64,000 nucleotides of DNA. Origin: UBA4479 sp963974935. GTDB lineage: Bacteria > Pseudomonadota > Alphaproteobacteria > Rhodospirillales > Casp-alpha2. Of this stretch, positions 50,828 to 60,900 are shown one piece after another. A program made the position numbers and the translations under genes. Positions within the stretch are counted from its first letter, which is position 1, and each line of letters opens with the position of its first letter. The DNA is taken from positions 62,001 to 126,000 of the forward strand of contig CAXBEV010000003.1 of NCBI GenBank assembly GCA_963974935.1. The letters run 5' to 3'. The notes beneath the pieces were generated by a model. That model was not told the DNA's origin. It worked only from the letters and a program-made list of their open reading frames with translations, and did not search any database.

Positions 50828-52039
50828 TTACAGCGCGATTTTATCGCATAGTGTCTGTGCATGACGTCGCGCGTCGGCATCGACGGCGATGACATCGTCC
50901 AAGCTGTCGAGGTTTTGCCGGCCGAGAGTTGCGATACATTCCTCGACGACCCGGGTGATTTCCAAAAATCCGAGCTTGTGTTGTAAGAACGCAAATACCG
51001 CGATTTCGTTGGCCGCGTTCAGCACTGTCGGCGCGGAGCCGCCCGCATTCAGGGCATCGCGCGCTAAGCGGAGCGCCGGAAAACGCTCGGGATCCGGGGC
51101 TTCGAAGGTCAATGTCGCAATGTCTTCGAGCTTCAATCTTGGAGACGGTGCCGGCATCCGGTCGGGCCATGCCAACGCATACGCGATGGGGGTCCGCATA
51201 TCCGGCGTACCCAACTGCGCCAACACCGATGCGTCGACATATTCGACCATGCTGTGGATCACCGATTGCGGGTGCACCAGAATATCGATCTTGTCGCCCG
51301 GGACCGGGAACAGATGATAGGCCTCGATCAATTCGAGCCCTTTGTTCATCATTGTTGCCGAATCTACAGATATTTTTGCGCCCATCGACCAGTTTGGGTG
51401 GGCGACGGCTTCTTCGGGGGTGATCTTGGTCAGGCTGTCTCGGCTGCGCTTACGGAACGGCCCGCCGGATGCCGTCAGCACGATCCGCTCGATCCGCTCC
51501 GGCCGTTCAAAGTCAAACACCTGATAGATTGCGCTGTGCTCGGAATCCACGGGCACCAAGCGCGCGCCTGCCGCGCTCACCTCGCCCGAGAACACGGCGC
51601 CGGCGGACACCAGGCATTCTTTGTTGGCGAGCCCGACAATCGCGCCCCGGCGTACCGCCTCTAAGGTCGGCGCTAAGCCGGCGGCGCCGACAATGGAGGC
51701 CATCACCCAGTCGCTCGGCCGTTGTGCAGCCGCAATCAGCGCGTCGCGTCCGGCAGCCGCCTCAATCCCGGTTCCGGAAAGCGCATCTTTCAAGGCCCCA
51801 TAAAGGTTTTCGTCGGCGACCACGGCGTGGCGGGCGCCGACCTCAACCGCTTGTTGTGCCAACAGCGCGACATTGCTGTTGCCGGTCAACGACTCGACGC
51901 TGAAGCGTTCCGGAGAACGTTTGATCAAATCGATGGTATTGGTGCCGACTGACCCGGTGCTGCCCAAGATCGTGACAGTGCGGACGTTATCTGCCTCAGC
52001 TATCGGTGAAGATTTTCGGACGGTATCACTCACAGCCAT
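50828..52039 (-). CDS. dxr: 1-deoxy-D-xylulose 5-phosphate reductoisomerase
   Basis: Dxr makes methylerythritol 4-phosphate, the committed step of non-mevalonate isoprenoid synthesis. The 403-residue protein has the NADPH motif ILGSTGSVGTNTIDLIKR, VPVDSEHSAIYQVF with metal ligands, LTASGGPFRKRS, HPNWSMGAKISVDSATMMNK and the closing ANEIAVFAFLQHKLGF. Its start overlaps the cdsA end by 10 bp. Product flows to undecaprenyl phosphate made by the neighbouring uppS. Confidence 0.97.
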   Translation of the reverse strand: MAVSDTVRKSSPIAEADNVRTVTILGSTGSVGTNTIDLIKRSPERFSVESLTGNSNVALLAQQAVEVGARHAVVADENLYGALKDALSGTGIEAAAGRDALIAAAQRPSDWVMASIVGAAGLAPTLEAVRRGAIVGLANKECLVSAGAVFSGEVSAAGARLVPVDSEHSAIYQVFDFERPERIERIVLTASGGPFRKRSRDSLTKITPEEAVAHPNWSMGAKISVDSATMMNKGLELIEAYHLFPVPGDKIDILVHPQSVIHSMVEYVDASVLAQLGTPDMRTPIAYALAWPDRMPAPSPRLKLEDIATLTFEAPDPERFPALRLARDALNAGGSAPTVLNAANEIAVFAFLQHKLGFLEITRVVEECIATLGRQNLDSLDDVIAVDADARRHAQTLCDKIAL

Positions 52040-52722
52040 GGTAAGGCCGCCCGCCCAAGCGTGAGTTTCAAGGCTGCTAACGCCATTGCGGCCAAGATCA
52101 AGGCATCGACCCGGTCCAGTACGCCGCCATGGCCCGGAATCAGGTTGGAACTGTCTTTGACGTCAAAATGCCGCTTCGCCGCACTTTCGATAAGATCACC
52201 GATTTGACTCGCGACCGCGATCACTAAGCCCCAAAGCGCTAAGGTGATGGCGTCTCCGCCTTCCCAAATCAGCGCCGCGCCTGCAGCCACGGCGGCGGCC
52301 AAAGTTACGCCGCCAATAAAGCCCGACCACGTTTTCTTAGGACTGATACGGGGCGCAAGCTTCGGCCCACCCAGTGTGCGCCCGGCGATAAAGGCGCCGA
52401 TGTCGGCGCTCCAAACCACGGCAAGCAGCCAGGCGACCGTGACCATGCCGGCATCGTCGGTCCCCCGCAGCCAGATGAGCGCACCGCACGGCAGTGCAAT
52501 GTAAATGGCGCCAATGATTAGCCAAAGCGGCTGCGCACGGGACATGCGCACCCACTCCCACCCCATCAAGGCGGCGGCAATGATGATCAGTGCAGTGAAC
52601 CAGGGCGGCCCGAAATAGACGGCAGCAATCACCGGCACAGCCAAAGCAAGCGCCGAGATCACACGCGGCCCAAGGCCACGCCAACGAGGATTAGGCGGAA
52701 CTGGTGCCGAAGCGGCGTTCAC
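52030..52722 (-). CDS. cdsA: Phosphatidate cytidylyltransferase
   Basis: CdsA makes CDP-diacylglycerol from phosphatidate and CTP. The 230-residue protein starts at a GTG inside the end of uppS (32-bp overlap, no better internal start). It has six to seven membrane segments and the family signature DLIESAAKRHFDVKDSSN, then LIPGHGGVLDRVDALI. An earlier conserved loop is RISPKKTWSGFIGG. Confidence 0.95.
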   Translation of the reverse strand: MNAASAPVPPNPRWRGLGPRVISALALAVPVIAAVYFGPPWFTALIIIAAALMGWEWVRMSRAQPLWLIIGAIYIALPCGALIWLRGTDDAGMVTVAWLLAVVWSADIGAFIAGRTLGGPKLAPRISPKKTWSGFIGGVTLAAAVAAGAALIWEGGDAITLALWGLVIAVASQIGDLIESAAKRHFDVKDSSNLIPGHGGVLDRVDALILAAMALAALKLTLGRAALPWL

Positions 52723-53431
52723 GTTTGCCGAACTCCTTTATTGCGGCGGCCAAGTCGTCGCTGCCGAAGTCCGGCCAGTGCTTATCAATGAACACGAACT
52801 CCGCATACGCGAGCTGCCACAACAGAAAGTTGCTGATGCGCTGCTCGCCGGACGTGCGGATCAGCAGATCGGGATCGGGCATGCCCGCCGTCTCAAGCGC
52901 GCCGGCGAACATCGTTTCGTCGATGGCGTCCGGGTCGATATCACCGTCTGCGGCGGCTTTGGCAAGCGCGCGGGATGCCTGGACGATTTCGTCCCGCCCA
53001 CCGTAATTCAAGGCCAACACCAGAATCAATCCGTTGCAGTGTGCCGTGCGTGCTTCGGCTTCTTCCACCGCATTGACGATATCGGCCGACAAGCGGCTGC
53101 GCTCACCGATGACTTTTAGACGCACGTTCTTGTCGACCATGGTGGTCACTTCTTTGCGCAGATAAAGCCGCAACAAGCCCATCAGATCAGAAACTTCGGT
53201 TGCCGGACGCTTCCAATTTTCCGAAGAAAAACTAAACAATGTCAGGTACTTAACGTCAAGTTCGGCGGCAGCTTCGATGGTCCGGCGCACCGCTTCGGCA
53301 CCGGCCCGATGGCCGGCGGTACGCGGTTTGCCACGCGCATTCGCCCAGCGCCCATTGCCGTCCATGATGATGGCGACATGTAGCGGCGCCGGTGCGCCGT
53401 TAGCAATTTTGGGAAGCGGAGCTGCGCTCAT
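52691..53431 (-). CDS. uppS: Isoprenyl transferase (undecaprenyl diphosphate synthase)
   Basis: The 246-residue cis-prenyltransferase makes the C55 carrier for peptidoglycan and lipopolysaccharide. It has the catalytic Asp in HVAIIMDGNGRWANARGKPR, TAGHRAGAEAVRRTIEAAAE, LTLFSFSSENWKRPATEVSD, ALNYGGRDEIVQASRAL and PDLLIRTSGEQRISNFLLWQ. It starts by one-base overlap with the frr stop (TAATG). Confidence 0.97.
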   Translation of the reverse strand: MSAAPLPKIANGAPAPLHVAIIMDGNGRWANARGKPRTAGHRAGAEAVRRTIEAAAELDVKYLTLFSFSSENWKRPATEVSDLMGLLRLYLRKEVTTMVDKNVRLKVIGERSRLSADIVNAVEEAEARTAHCNGLILVLALNYGGRDEIVQASRALAKAAADGDIDPDAIDETMFAGALETAGMPDPDLLIRTSGEQRISNFLLWQLAYAEFVFIDKHWPDFGSDDLAAAIKEFGKRERRFGTSSA

Positions 53432-53994
53432 TAAACTTGCATGATCTCCTGTTCTTTGTGGGAGAACGTTTCGTCGATGGCGTTGGTGTATTGATCCGTC
53501 AGCGCCTGCACTTCGTCGGAGAAGCCACGCAGCGCGTCTTGTGGGATGTCGCCGTCTTTTTCGGCTTTTTTCAAGTCGTCCAAGGCATTGCGGCGCACGT
53601 TGCGGACCGCGATTTTGGCGTCTTCCGCGTATTTGCCTGCGATTTTGACCAATTCTTGGCGACGTTCTTCGGTCAGGGCCGGGATTGGAATCCGCACCAT
53701 GGTGCCGTCGACCGCGGGATTAAGGCCGAGGCCTGAGTCGATGATTGCTTTTTCGACCGCTTTGACGTTCACCTTGTCCCAGACCTGCACCGCCAGCATG
53801 CGGGGCTCGGGTACGGAGACACTGCCGACCTGATTGAGTGGCATGGCGGCGCCGTAGGCGATGACTTGCACCGGATCAAGCAGGCTGCTCGCGGCACGAC
53901 CGGTACGTAATCCGCCGAACTCTTCGTGCAGAACTTCGACGGCGCGCGACATTTTATGATCGATGTCTTTTCGCATACCGTTGATATCGCTCAT
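53431..53994 (-). CDS. frr: Ribosome recycling factor
   Basis: RRF splits the post-termination ribosome together with EF-G. The start MSDINGMRKDIDHKMSRAVE has GAGGAG upstream and gives 187 residues; the longer frame overlaps pyrH. It has GGLRTGRAASSLLDPVQVIA, VPEPRMLAVQVWDKVNVKAV, TMVRIPIPALTEERRQELVK and RNVRRNALDDLKKAEKDGDI. The order pyrH-frr-uppS-cdsA is the standard bacterial one. Confidence 0.97.
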   Translation of the reverse strand: MSDINGMRKDIDHKMSRAVEVLHEEFGGLRTGRAASSLLDPVQVIAYGAAMPLNQVGSVSVPEPRMLAVQVWDKVNVKAVEKAIIDSGLGLNPAVDGTMVRIPIPALTEERRQELVKIAGKYAEDAKIAVRNVRRNALDDLKKAEKDGDIPQDALRGFSDEVQALTDQYTNAIDETFSHKEQEIMQV

Positions 53995-54004
53995 GGTAGT
54001 CTCC

Positions 54005-54739
54005 TCATTTGTCCGTGTCCGAGACGATGGTGAACACACCCTTTCCGGCCACCACATCCGCGAACGCGCCCGGATTGTGAATGGAAAAAACCAAGATGGG
54101 AACAGCGTTTTCGCGTGCAAGTGCAATTGCTGCCGTATCCATGACGCGCAAATCCCGAGACAGCACGTCCTGATACGTCAAACTGTCATAGCGTTCGGCG
54201 TCCGGCGTGGTTTTCGGGTCAGCAGAATAGACGCCATCGACCTGTGTTCCCTTTAAAAGGGCATCACAATTCATTTCGACGGCGCGCAAGGCGGCGGCGG
54301 TGTCGGTGGTGAAAAATGGATTGCCGGTGCCGGCCGCAAAGATCACGACACGGCCTTTTTCCATGTGCCGGATGGCGCGGCGGCGGATATACGGCTCACA
54401 CACCGTCGACATCGGAATGGCTGACATCACGCGGGTAATCACGCCCTTGCTCTCAAGCATGCTCTGCATTGCCAGTGCGTTCAGCACGGTCGCCAGCATG
54501 CCCATGTAGTCGCCGGTGGTGCGCTCAATATTCGCCTGCGCCAGTTTGACGCCGCGAAAAATGTTACCGGCACCGATGACCAAGCAGATTTCAACGCCGT
54601 TTTCGTGGACAGATTTGATTTCGTCGGCGATCCGCGCGACGGTTTCAGAGTCCAGGCCAAACCCCTGCTCGCCCATCAAAGCTTCGCCGGACAGCTTTAG
54701 AAGTACGCGTTTGTACATGGGTGTGTAGGGCGTATCCAT
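54005..54739 (-). CDS. pyrH: UMP kinase
   Basis: The start MDTPYTPMYKRVLLKLSGEA has GAGG at good spacing and gives 244 residues; upstream codons look non-coding. It has the amino-acid-kinase fold with ICLVIGAGNIFRGVKLAQAN, then DYMGMLATVLNALAMQSMLE, VVIFAAGTGNPFFTTDTAAA and LKGTQVDGVYSADPKTTPDA. It phosphorylates UMP to UDP and is commonly regulated by GTP and UTP. It lies 10 bp from frr and about 190 bp after tsf. Confidence 0.97.
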   Translation of the reverse strand: MDTPYTPMYKRVLLKLSGEALMGEQGFGLDSETVARIADEIKSVHENGVEICLVIGAGNIFRGVKLAQANIERTTGDYMGMLATVLNALAMQSMLESKGVITRVMSAIPMSTVCEPYIRRRAIRHMEKGRVVIFAAGTGNPFFTTDTAAALRAVEMNCDALLKGTQVDGVYSADPKTTPDAERYDSLTYQDVLSRDLRVMDTAAIALARENAVPILVFSIHNPGAFADVVAGKGVFTIVSDTDK

Positions 54740-54850
54740 CGGGTGACCTCGGCTCGGCGATGCGGTGTCCGTCACGGGCACAAGGCCAATGCCGGCCCGC
54801 GATAGGTGAAGGGCACTTAGAAACCGTACCCGCAACAGGCAGCACCTTAC

Positions 54851-54881
54851 ACTATAACAGGCACGCCCGGTCGTACGACCG
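54851..54881 (-). promoter_or_regulatory. Palindrome and -10-like box upstream of pyrH
   Basis: CGGTCGTACGACCG (54868-54881) is a perfect 14-bp palindrome. On the minus strand it is followed 11 bases later by TATAGT (54851-54856), a good -10 box, so the palindrome overlaps the -35 position. This is suggestive of an operator for a pyrH promoter inside the rpsB-tsf-pyrH run. Confidence 0.4.
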
Positions 54882-54925
54882 CAAATCGGCGCGATGCGCA
54901 AAGGCACCGCGCCGAGTGCGTTCGA

Positions 54926-55855
54926 TTAGGCTGTGCCGGCTGCGGCTGCAACCTCGGCCGCGAAGTCGTCTTCTTTCTTCTCGATGCCTTCACCCAGCAC
55001 GAAAAGCTTGAAATCCGTGACTTTCACGGTGCCGCCGGCGGCTTTGCCGGCGTTCTCGACGATCGTTTCGACCTTGCTTTCGCCATCAATCACGAAGGTC
55101 TGCTCAAGCAGGCAAACTTCTTCATAGAACTTGCGCAAACGACCTTCGACCATTTTCTCGATGATGTTTTCCGGGCGACCCGATTCGCGGGCCTGCTCAA
55201 TCAGCACCTGACGCTCACGCTCGACAGAGCTTTGATCCAGGTCGTCACGGCTGACCGACTGCGGACGGGCGGCTGCGATGTGCATGGCAAGCTGTTTGCC
55301 GACCTCTTCGAGGCCATCGGTGCCGCCGTCGCTTTCCAGCGCCACCAGCACGGCAATTTTGCCCAGACCCGGCTTTAATGCGTTGTGCACATAATGTGCC
55401 AAAACGCCTTTGGAAACGGACAATGCTGCGTTGCGACGGATCGACATGTTTTCGCCGATGGTGGCAATCGCGTGGGTGACTTCTTCTTCGACTGTGCGAC
55501 CGGTGCCCGGGAACGCCATTGCTTTCAGCGCGTCGACATCGTCGCCGGCATCAATGGCCAGCTTGGTGATGCTTTCGACCAGATCTTGGAAGCCCTCGTT
55601 GCGTGCCACGAAGTCTGTTTCTGCGTTCACTTCGCAAACTGCGCCTTTGTTGCCGTCGATGACGACGCCGACGAGGCCTTCAGCGGCGACACGACCGGCT
55701 TTCTTAGCGGCAGCCGCCAAGCCTTTGGTGCGCAGCCAATCGACCGCCGCTTCCAAATCGCCGTTGTTCTCAGCGAGCGCTTTTTTGCAGTCCATCATGC
55801 CCGCGCCGGTTTTTTCGCGCAGTTCTTTGACCAGTGCTGCGGTGATTTCAGCCAT
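54926..55855 (-). CDS. tsf: Elongation factor Ts
   Basis: EF-Ts is the nucleotide exchange factor for EF-Tu. The 309-residue protein has an N-terminal UBA-like helix (ITAALVKELREKTGAGMMDC, then KKALAENNGDLEAAVDWLRT). The TDFV motif is in EVNAETDFVARNEGFQDLVE. The core and coiled-coil regions end in EDDFAAEVAAAAGTA. It lies 77 bp downstream of rpsB on the same strand, as in most bacteria. Confidence 0.97.
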   Translation of the reverse strand: MAEITAALVKELREKTGAGMMDCKKALAENNGDLEAAVDWLRTKGLAAAAKKAGRVAAEGLVGVVIDGNKGAVCEVNAETDFVARNEGFQDLVESITKLAIDAGDDVDALKAMAFPGTGRTVEEEVTHAIATIGENMSIRRNAALSVSKGVLAHYVHNALKPGLGKIAVLVALESDGGTDGLEEVGKQLAMHIAAARPQSVSRDDLDQSSVERERQVLIEQARESGRPENIIEKMVEGRLRKFYEEVCLLEQTFVIDGESKVETIVENAGKAAGGTVKVTDFKLFVLGEGIEKKEDDFAAEVAAAAGTA

Positions 55856-55932
55856 AATCCATCCTCATCATGTAAATCGGTGTGAGACAGCGCGGGGTCG
55901 GCATTGCTGCCAACCCCGAATGCATGTCAGCT

Positions 55933-56817
55933 TTAGACGGTTTCGCCGTCTTTTTTCTCGGTCGCTTCAGCAACGGCTTCAGCAACAGCGGTCGCCGGTG
56001 CTTCTGCAACGGCCTCAGCAGGCGCTTCAGGCGCAGCTTCAGCAACAACCACAGCTTCGGCTTCGGCCAGCGCAACCTCAACAGGGGCTTCACTTTCGCC
56101 GATGTCGCCGCCCTTAGCGCCGACTTCGGCTTGCAGACCGTCGAGCACGGTACCGACCATCAGGTCGCAATACAGCGAAATGGCGCGGATTGCGTCGTCG
56201 TTGCCAGGCACTGGATAGGTAATGCCTTCAGGATTGGCGTTGGAGTCGATAACGCCGACGACCGGAATGCCAAGTTTGGTGGCTTCTGCGATGGCGATGT
56301 CTTCTTTAATGGTGTCAATGATCACCAGAATGTCCGGCAGACCGCCCATGTCTTTGATGCCGCCAAGGGCGCGCTCAAGCTTGTCGCGCTCGCGCGTCAA
56401 CATCAGAAGCTCTTTCTTGGTCAGGCCCTGGACGTCGGTCTCGTTGGCAAACATTGTCTCAAGTTCCTTGAGACGTTTGATCGAGTGCGAAATGGTGCGC
56501 CAGTTGGTCAGCATACCGCCGAGCCAACGGTGGTTCACGTAGTACTGACCACAACGCTTTGCGGCTTCAGCGACGCGCTTTTGCGCCTGACGCTTGGTGC
56601 CGACGAACAGCACGCGACCGCCCGACGAAACCACGCCCCGCACGGCCAACATGGCTTGGTGCAAAAGCGGTACGGTCTGCTGGAGATCGATGATGTGGAT
56701 ACCATTACGGTCGCCGAAGATGTACGGCGCCATTTTCGGGTTCCAACGACGGGTATTGTGACCAAAGTGAACACCAGCTTCCAATAGCTGACGCATGGTA
56801 AAATCGGGAAGTGCCAT
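55933..56817 (-). CDS. rpsB: 30S ribosomal protein S2, with Ala/Glu-rich C-terminal extension
   Basis: The 294-residue protein begins MALPDFTMRQLLEAGVHFGH. It has NTRRWNPKMAPYIFGDRNGI, then FVGTKRQAQKRVAEAAKRCG, HRWLGGMLTNWRTISHSIKR and GIPVVGVIDSNANPEGITYP. The S2 fold ends near residue 240. The last 50 residues are a low-complexity Ala/Glu/Val tail (EAEAVVVAEAAPEAPAEAVA). Such tails occur in some alphaproteobacterial S2 proteins. GGAG lies ahead of the ATG. Confidence 0.97.
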   Translation of the reverse strand: MALPDFTMRQLLEAGVHFGHNTRRWNPKMAPYIFGDRNGIHIIDLQQTVPLLHQAMLAVRGVVSSGGRVLFVGTKRQAQKRVAEAAKRCGQYYVNHRWLGGMLTNWRTISHSIKRLKELETMFANETDVQGLTKKELLMLTRERDKLERALGGIKDMGGLPDILVIIDTIKEDIAIAEATKLGIPVVGVIDSNANPEGITYPVPGNDDAIRAISLYCDLMVGTVLDGLQAEVGAKGGDIGESEAPVEVALAEAEAVVVAEAAPEAPAEAVAEAPATAVAEAVAEATEKKDGETV

Positions 56818-56896
56818 CAGGCCTACTCCTTTTCCGGTTAATCCTCCGCGGGCGTGGCCAAGAAATCTCGTATGCTCTTGGCACCGGAACGACGTT

Positions 56897-56916
56897 GTCT
56901 GTGAATTTGCACAGAC
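56897..56916 (-). promoter_or_regulatory. Inverted repeat in the rpsB leader region
   Basis: GTCTGTG-6 bases-CACAGAC, a perfect 7-bp inverted repeat 80 bp before the S2 start. It could be an operator or an mRNA hairpin used for S2 autoregulation. The rest of the 351-bp gap (56818-57168) holds a family C pair and no visible gene. Confidence 0.35.
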
Positions 56917-56993
56917 TGCCGCAAACCCGCGTGCGAAATCGCGTGACGTTTAGCCCTTGCAGGCTGGGAATGCAAGCCAGTTTGTTGTTCTGA

Positions 56994-57084
56994 CACCCTT
57001 CGAGACGGCTTTCGGCCTCCTCAGGATGAGGTTAAGGCTATATACCCACATCCTGAGGAGCGCGAAGCGCGTTTCGAAGGACCA
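56994..57084. repeat. Family C inverted pair
   Basis: ACCCTTCGAGACGGCTTTCG...CCTCAGGATGA, then about 20 bases, CATCCTGAGGAGCGCGAAGC...GTTTCGAAGGA. It matches the pair at 25754 in layout and likewise lies in a divergent gap. Confidence 0.8.
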
Positions 57085-57168
57085 ATCCGTATAAACAGCG
57101 CCGTAAAATGGCCCTTTATAAAGTACATAAAAGTGTCAAAACTTCGACCACTTACAATGGAGCATGAC

Positions 57169-57876
57169 ATGACACAGACCAATCTTCTCGGCCAGCCTAT
57201 CGGTGATCCCCTTCCTAATTGGACGCCACGACCCCTGCCGCCGCGCACTCCCATGCAAGGCCGCACCTGCCGGTTGGAGGTGTTGGACGCTGCCCGTCAT
57301 GCTGCCGACCTGCATGCCGCGAACATGGAAGACGCGGACGGACGGATCTGGACCTATATGGGGTATGGTCCGTTTAGCAGCGAAGACGACTATCGGGCAT
57401 GGGTCACCAAAGACGCATCCGGCGACGATCCGCTGTTTCACGCGATCATCGATGCTGCCACCGATAAAGCCGTCGGTGTCGCCAGCTATTTGCGCATTTC
57501 TCCAGACATCGGCTCGATCGAGGTTGGCCACATCAACTATGCCCCTGCCCTGCAGCGCACCGTGGCCGCCACCGAAGCCATGTACATGATGATGGCGCGT
57601 GCGTTCGATGAGTTGGGCTATCGCCGCTATGAATGGAAATGCGACAATGCCAACGAAAAATCCAGAAATGCCGCAGCGCGCTTAGGGTTTACGTTTGAAG
57701 GCGTGTTCCGCCAGTGCACGATCTACAAGGGCCGTAATCGTGACACCGCTTGGTTCTCGATCATCGACAGCGAATGGCCGCAGATTAAGGCTGCGTTCGA
57801 AGCTTATTTAGATTTGTCGAATTTCGATGCTGCTGGGAAGCAAAAGCGATCATTGGCGGAGTTGCGCAATTTATAA
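57169..57876 (+). CDS. RimJ/RimL-type GNAT acetyltransferase
   Basis: The start MTQTNLLGQPIGDPLPNWTP has GGAG seven bases upstream and gives 235 residues; ATGs slightly upstream lack this. The protein has PMQGRTCRLEVLDAARHAAD, IWTYMGYGPFSSEDDYRAWV, GVASYLRISPDIGSIEVGHI, RTVAATEAMYMMMARAFDEL, then RRYEWKCDNANEKSRNAAAR and LGFTFEGVFRQCTIYKGRNR. This matches the RimL-like branch. The substrate, a protein N-terminus or small amine, is not known. It stands alone between rpsB and dnaE, on the opposite strand. Confidence 0.9.
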   Translation: MTQTNLLGQPIGDPLPNWTPRPLPPRTPMQGRTCRLEVLDAARHAADLHAANMEDADGRIWTYMGYGPFSSEDDYRAWVTKDASGDDPLFHAIIDAATDKAVGVASYLRISPDIGSIEVGHINYAPALQRTVAATEAMYMMMARAFDELGYRRYEWKCDNANEKSRNAAARLGFTFEGVFRQCTIYKGRNRDTAWFSIIDSEWPQIKAAFEAYLDLSNFDAAGKQKRSLAELRNL

Positions 57877-57886
57877 TATCAAAACG

Positions 57887-57918
57887 CCGTCATTCCCGCG
57901 CAGGCGGGAATGACGTAA
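57887..57918. repeat. Family B half-element
   Basis: GCCGTCATTCCCGCGCAGGC followed by GGGAATGACG, a single perfect hairpin in the 46-bp gap between convergent genes. It may also serve as a bidirectional terminator, though it has no T-run. Confidence 0.7.
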
Positions 57919-57922
57919 GGGG

Positions 57923-60900
57923 TCAAACCTCTCGCACATCCAACACGCCCGGTAATGAGCGGACCGCCAACGACATTTCGTGAGTCAGGGCAAAGTTTTC
58001 TTTGAGGTCGATATCGACTTCTTCATCGCAGTCGCGGAGCCGCATGGTGATCAGCACCTTGCTTTTGCCGCTGCCGCCGTTGCGACCCCGGGCCAGCACG
58101 TCGCTGAGCGGGGCCAGCGCGTCGGCGCTATCCAGATAGACGCGGAGTTCTTTGGCAGATGCGGCGGCTTGCTTGGCGGCGATGTCGATGCTTTGCAGGC
58201 CCTGGATGGTCAGGCGAATTTGCTCGCCGAACATCGACAAGGCGCAGTCGACGATCATCGAATTACCGGGCACCAGCAATTCGGCATGCTGGGCGAGGAT
58301 TTCTGAAAACGCCGTCGCTTCGAACACGCCTGAGGCATCAGAAAACGTGATGAAGGCAAACCGTTTACCTGTCTTGGACGTCATTTCCTTTTTCGAGATA
58401 AACGTGCCCGCAAGCCGCAATGCGCCCTCGCGGGCGGCGGCCAAGGCTTCGGCAGAACTGCGCACGCGCTTTTTCTCAAGCACGCGTTCGTAAGCGTCGA
58501 GCGGGTGTGCCGATAGATAAAACCCGACCGCATCGAATTCTTCGCGCAGCCGATCCATCGGCGCCCAGTCGTCGATGTTGGGCAGCCGAATTTCCGGTGT
58601 TTCTTCAGCCTCACCGCCAAACAAACTGATCTGGTTTGAGTTGCGGTCATTGGCCGCAGCACTGGCCGTGGCGACCACCGCTTCCAGTCCTTGCAGCACA
58701 CGGCGACGGTTGGCGTCCAAATGGTCAAACGCGCCGGCGCGGGTCAGGTTTTCAAGTTGTCGTTTGTTGATGTCGCGCGGATCAACGCGACCGGCAAAAT
58801 CGGTCAGCGACTTAAACGGACCGTCCGCATTGCGGGCATCGACCAGCGCCTGCATTGCCTGCGCGCCGACGTTTTTTACCGCCGCGAGTGCATAGCGGAC
58901 CCCTGCCCGTTCACCGTCGGCATCGGTGACTTGTTCGACCGCGAACGAAACGTCAGACCTGTTGATATCCGGCGGCAGCAGCGGCACCTTGAGCCGGTCC
59001 AGTTCCTGGCGGAATACATTCAGCTTGTCGGTGTTGTTCATATCGAAGGCCATCGACGCGGCCATGAATTCGACCGGATGGTTAGCCTTCATGTAAGCCG
59101 TTTGATACGCGACCAGCGCATAGGCGGCGGCGTGCGACTTGTTGAAACCGTAGCCCGCGAATTTATCGACCACGTTAAAGATATCGTCGGCTTGTTTCTC
59201 GGGTACGCCGCGCGCCTTGGCGCCTTCGACGAAGTTTTTGCGCTGTGCGTCCATTTCGGCTTGGACTTTTTTACCCATGGCACGGCGCAGCAAATCAGCG
59301 TTGCCGAGCGTGTAGCCCGAAAGCACCTGGGCGATCTGCATCACTTGTTCTTGGTAGATCGGAATGCCGAAGGTTTCTTTCAGCACAGGCTCAAGCGTTG
59401 GATGCAGATAGTCGGGTTCTTCGCGGCCGTGTTTACGCTCGATATAGCTGGGGATGTTATCCATGGGGCCCGGGCGGTACAACGCCACGACGGCGATGAT
59501 GTCTTCGAAGGTATCGGGCTTGAGGCCGCGCAGCACGTCGCGCATGCCGGCACTTTCCAACTGGAAAACGCCGGTGGTTTCGCCACGCGAGATCATCTCA
59601 AACGTCTTCGGGTCATCCAGGGGAATCTTTAACAGCTCAAGCTGTTGATCTTTGGGCAGCTTCGAATTCACGAAACCTTCGGCCTTCACCAAAACCGACA
59701 AGGTTTTCAGGCCCAAGAAGTCGAATTTTACGAGGCCGGCCTGTTCGACAAACTTCATATTGAAGCCGGTCACCGGCATGTCGGACCGAGGGTCGCGGTA
59801 TAGCGGGATCAGTTGTTCCAGCGGACGGTCGCCGATCACGACGCCGGCAGCGTGGGTCGACGCGTGGTGATACAGGCCTTCGAGTTTGCGTGCGATCTCG
59901 ACCATCTCGCGGACTTGGCCGTCTTCGCGGATCAGTTCACGCAGGCCGTCTTCGCTGGTGATCGCTTGTTCCAGCGTGACCGGGTTGGCCGGATTGTTCG
60001 GTACCATTTTACAGATGCGGTCGACAAAGCCGTACGGCATTTCCAAAACGCGGCCGACATGGCGCAGCACGGCGCGGGCCTGCAACTTACCAAACGTGAT
60101 GATCTGGGCGACGTGATCGCGGCCGTATTTTTGCTGCACATAGCGGATCACCTCGTCGCGGCGATCCTGGCAGAAGTCGATATCGAAGTCGGGCATGGAC
60201 ACACGTTCGGGGTTCAAGAACCGCTCGAACAGCAGGCCCCAACGCAGCGGGTCCAAGTCGGTGATCAACAACGACCATGCCACCACTGAGCCCGCACCCG
60301 ACCCACGTCCCGGCCCCACCGGAATACCGTTTTCTTTGGCCCACTTGATGAAATCGGCAACGATCAGGAAGTAACCCGGAAAGCCCATTTGTTCGATCAC
60401 GCCAAGCTCGTAATCCAAGCGTTCGCGGTATGGTTTTTCGGCGGTGTCGCGGGCGGCAGCGTTCATATCGTCGGTGAACACGTGTGCGCTCAGCCGTCCG
60501 GTCAGGCCGTCGTGGGCTTGTGCTTTCAGCGCGTCGGCTTCGGTCATGCCGCCGTCGGTTTTATACGGCGGCAGGATCGGGGCGACTTTGTTGATCATGA
60601 AGGCGCAGCGCTGCGCGATCACCAACGTGTTTTCGATGGCTTCCGGCAGGTCCGCAAACAGTGCCCGCATTTCGGCGGCGGATTTGAAATAGTGATCCGA
60701 TGTCAGCTTGCGCCGCTCATCATCCGATAAGGTTGCACTGTCATGAATGCACAACAGCGCATCGTGCGCACGATGAAATTCGGGCCCGACAAAGAACGGC
60801 TCATTGGTGGCGACAAGCGGCAGGTTATGCGCATAGGCCCAATCGATGAACTGCGGCTCGGTCGCGCGTTCTTCGGGCATGCCGTGACGTTGGATTTCGA

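Noticed and set aside
281..57918. The many similar palindromes as a CRISPR array
   Set aside because: They are spread over the whole window, are not regularly spaced and have no adjacent cas genes.
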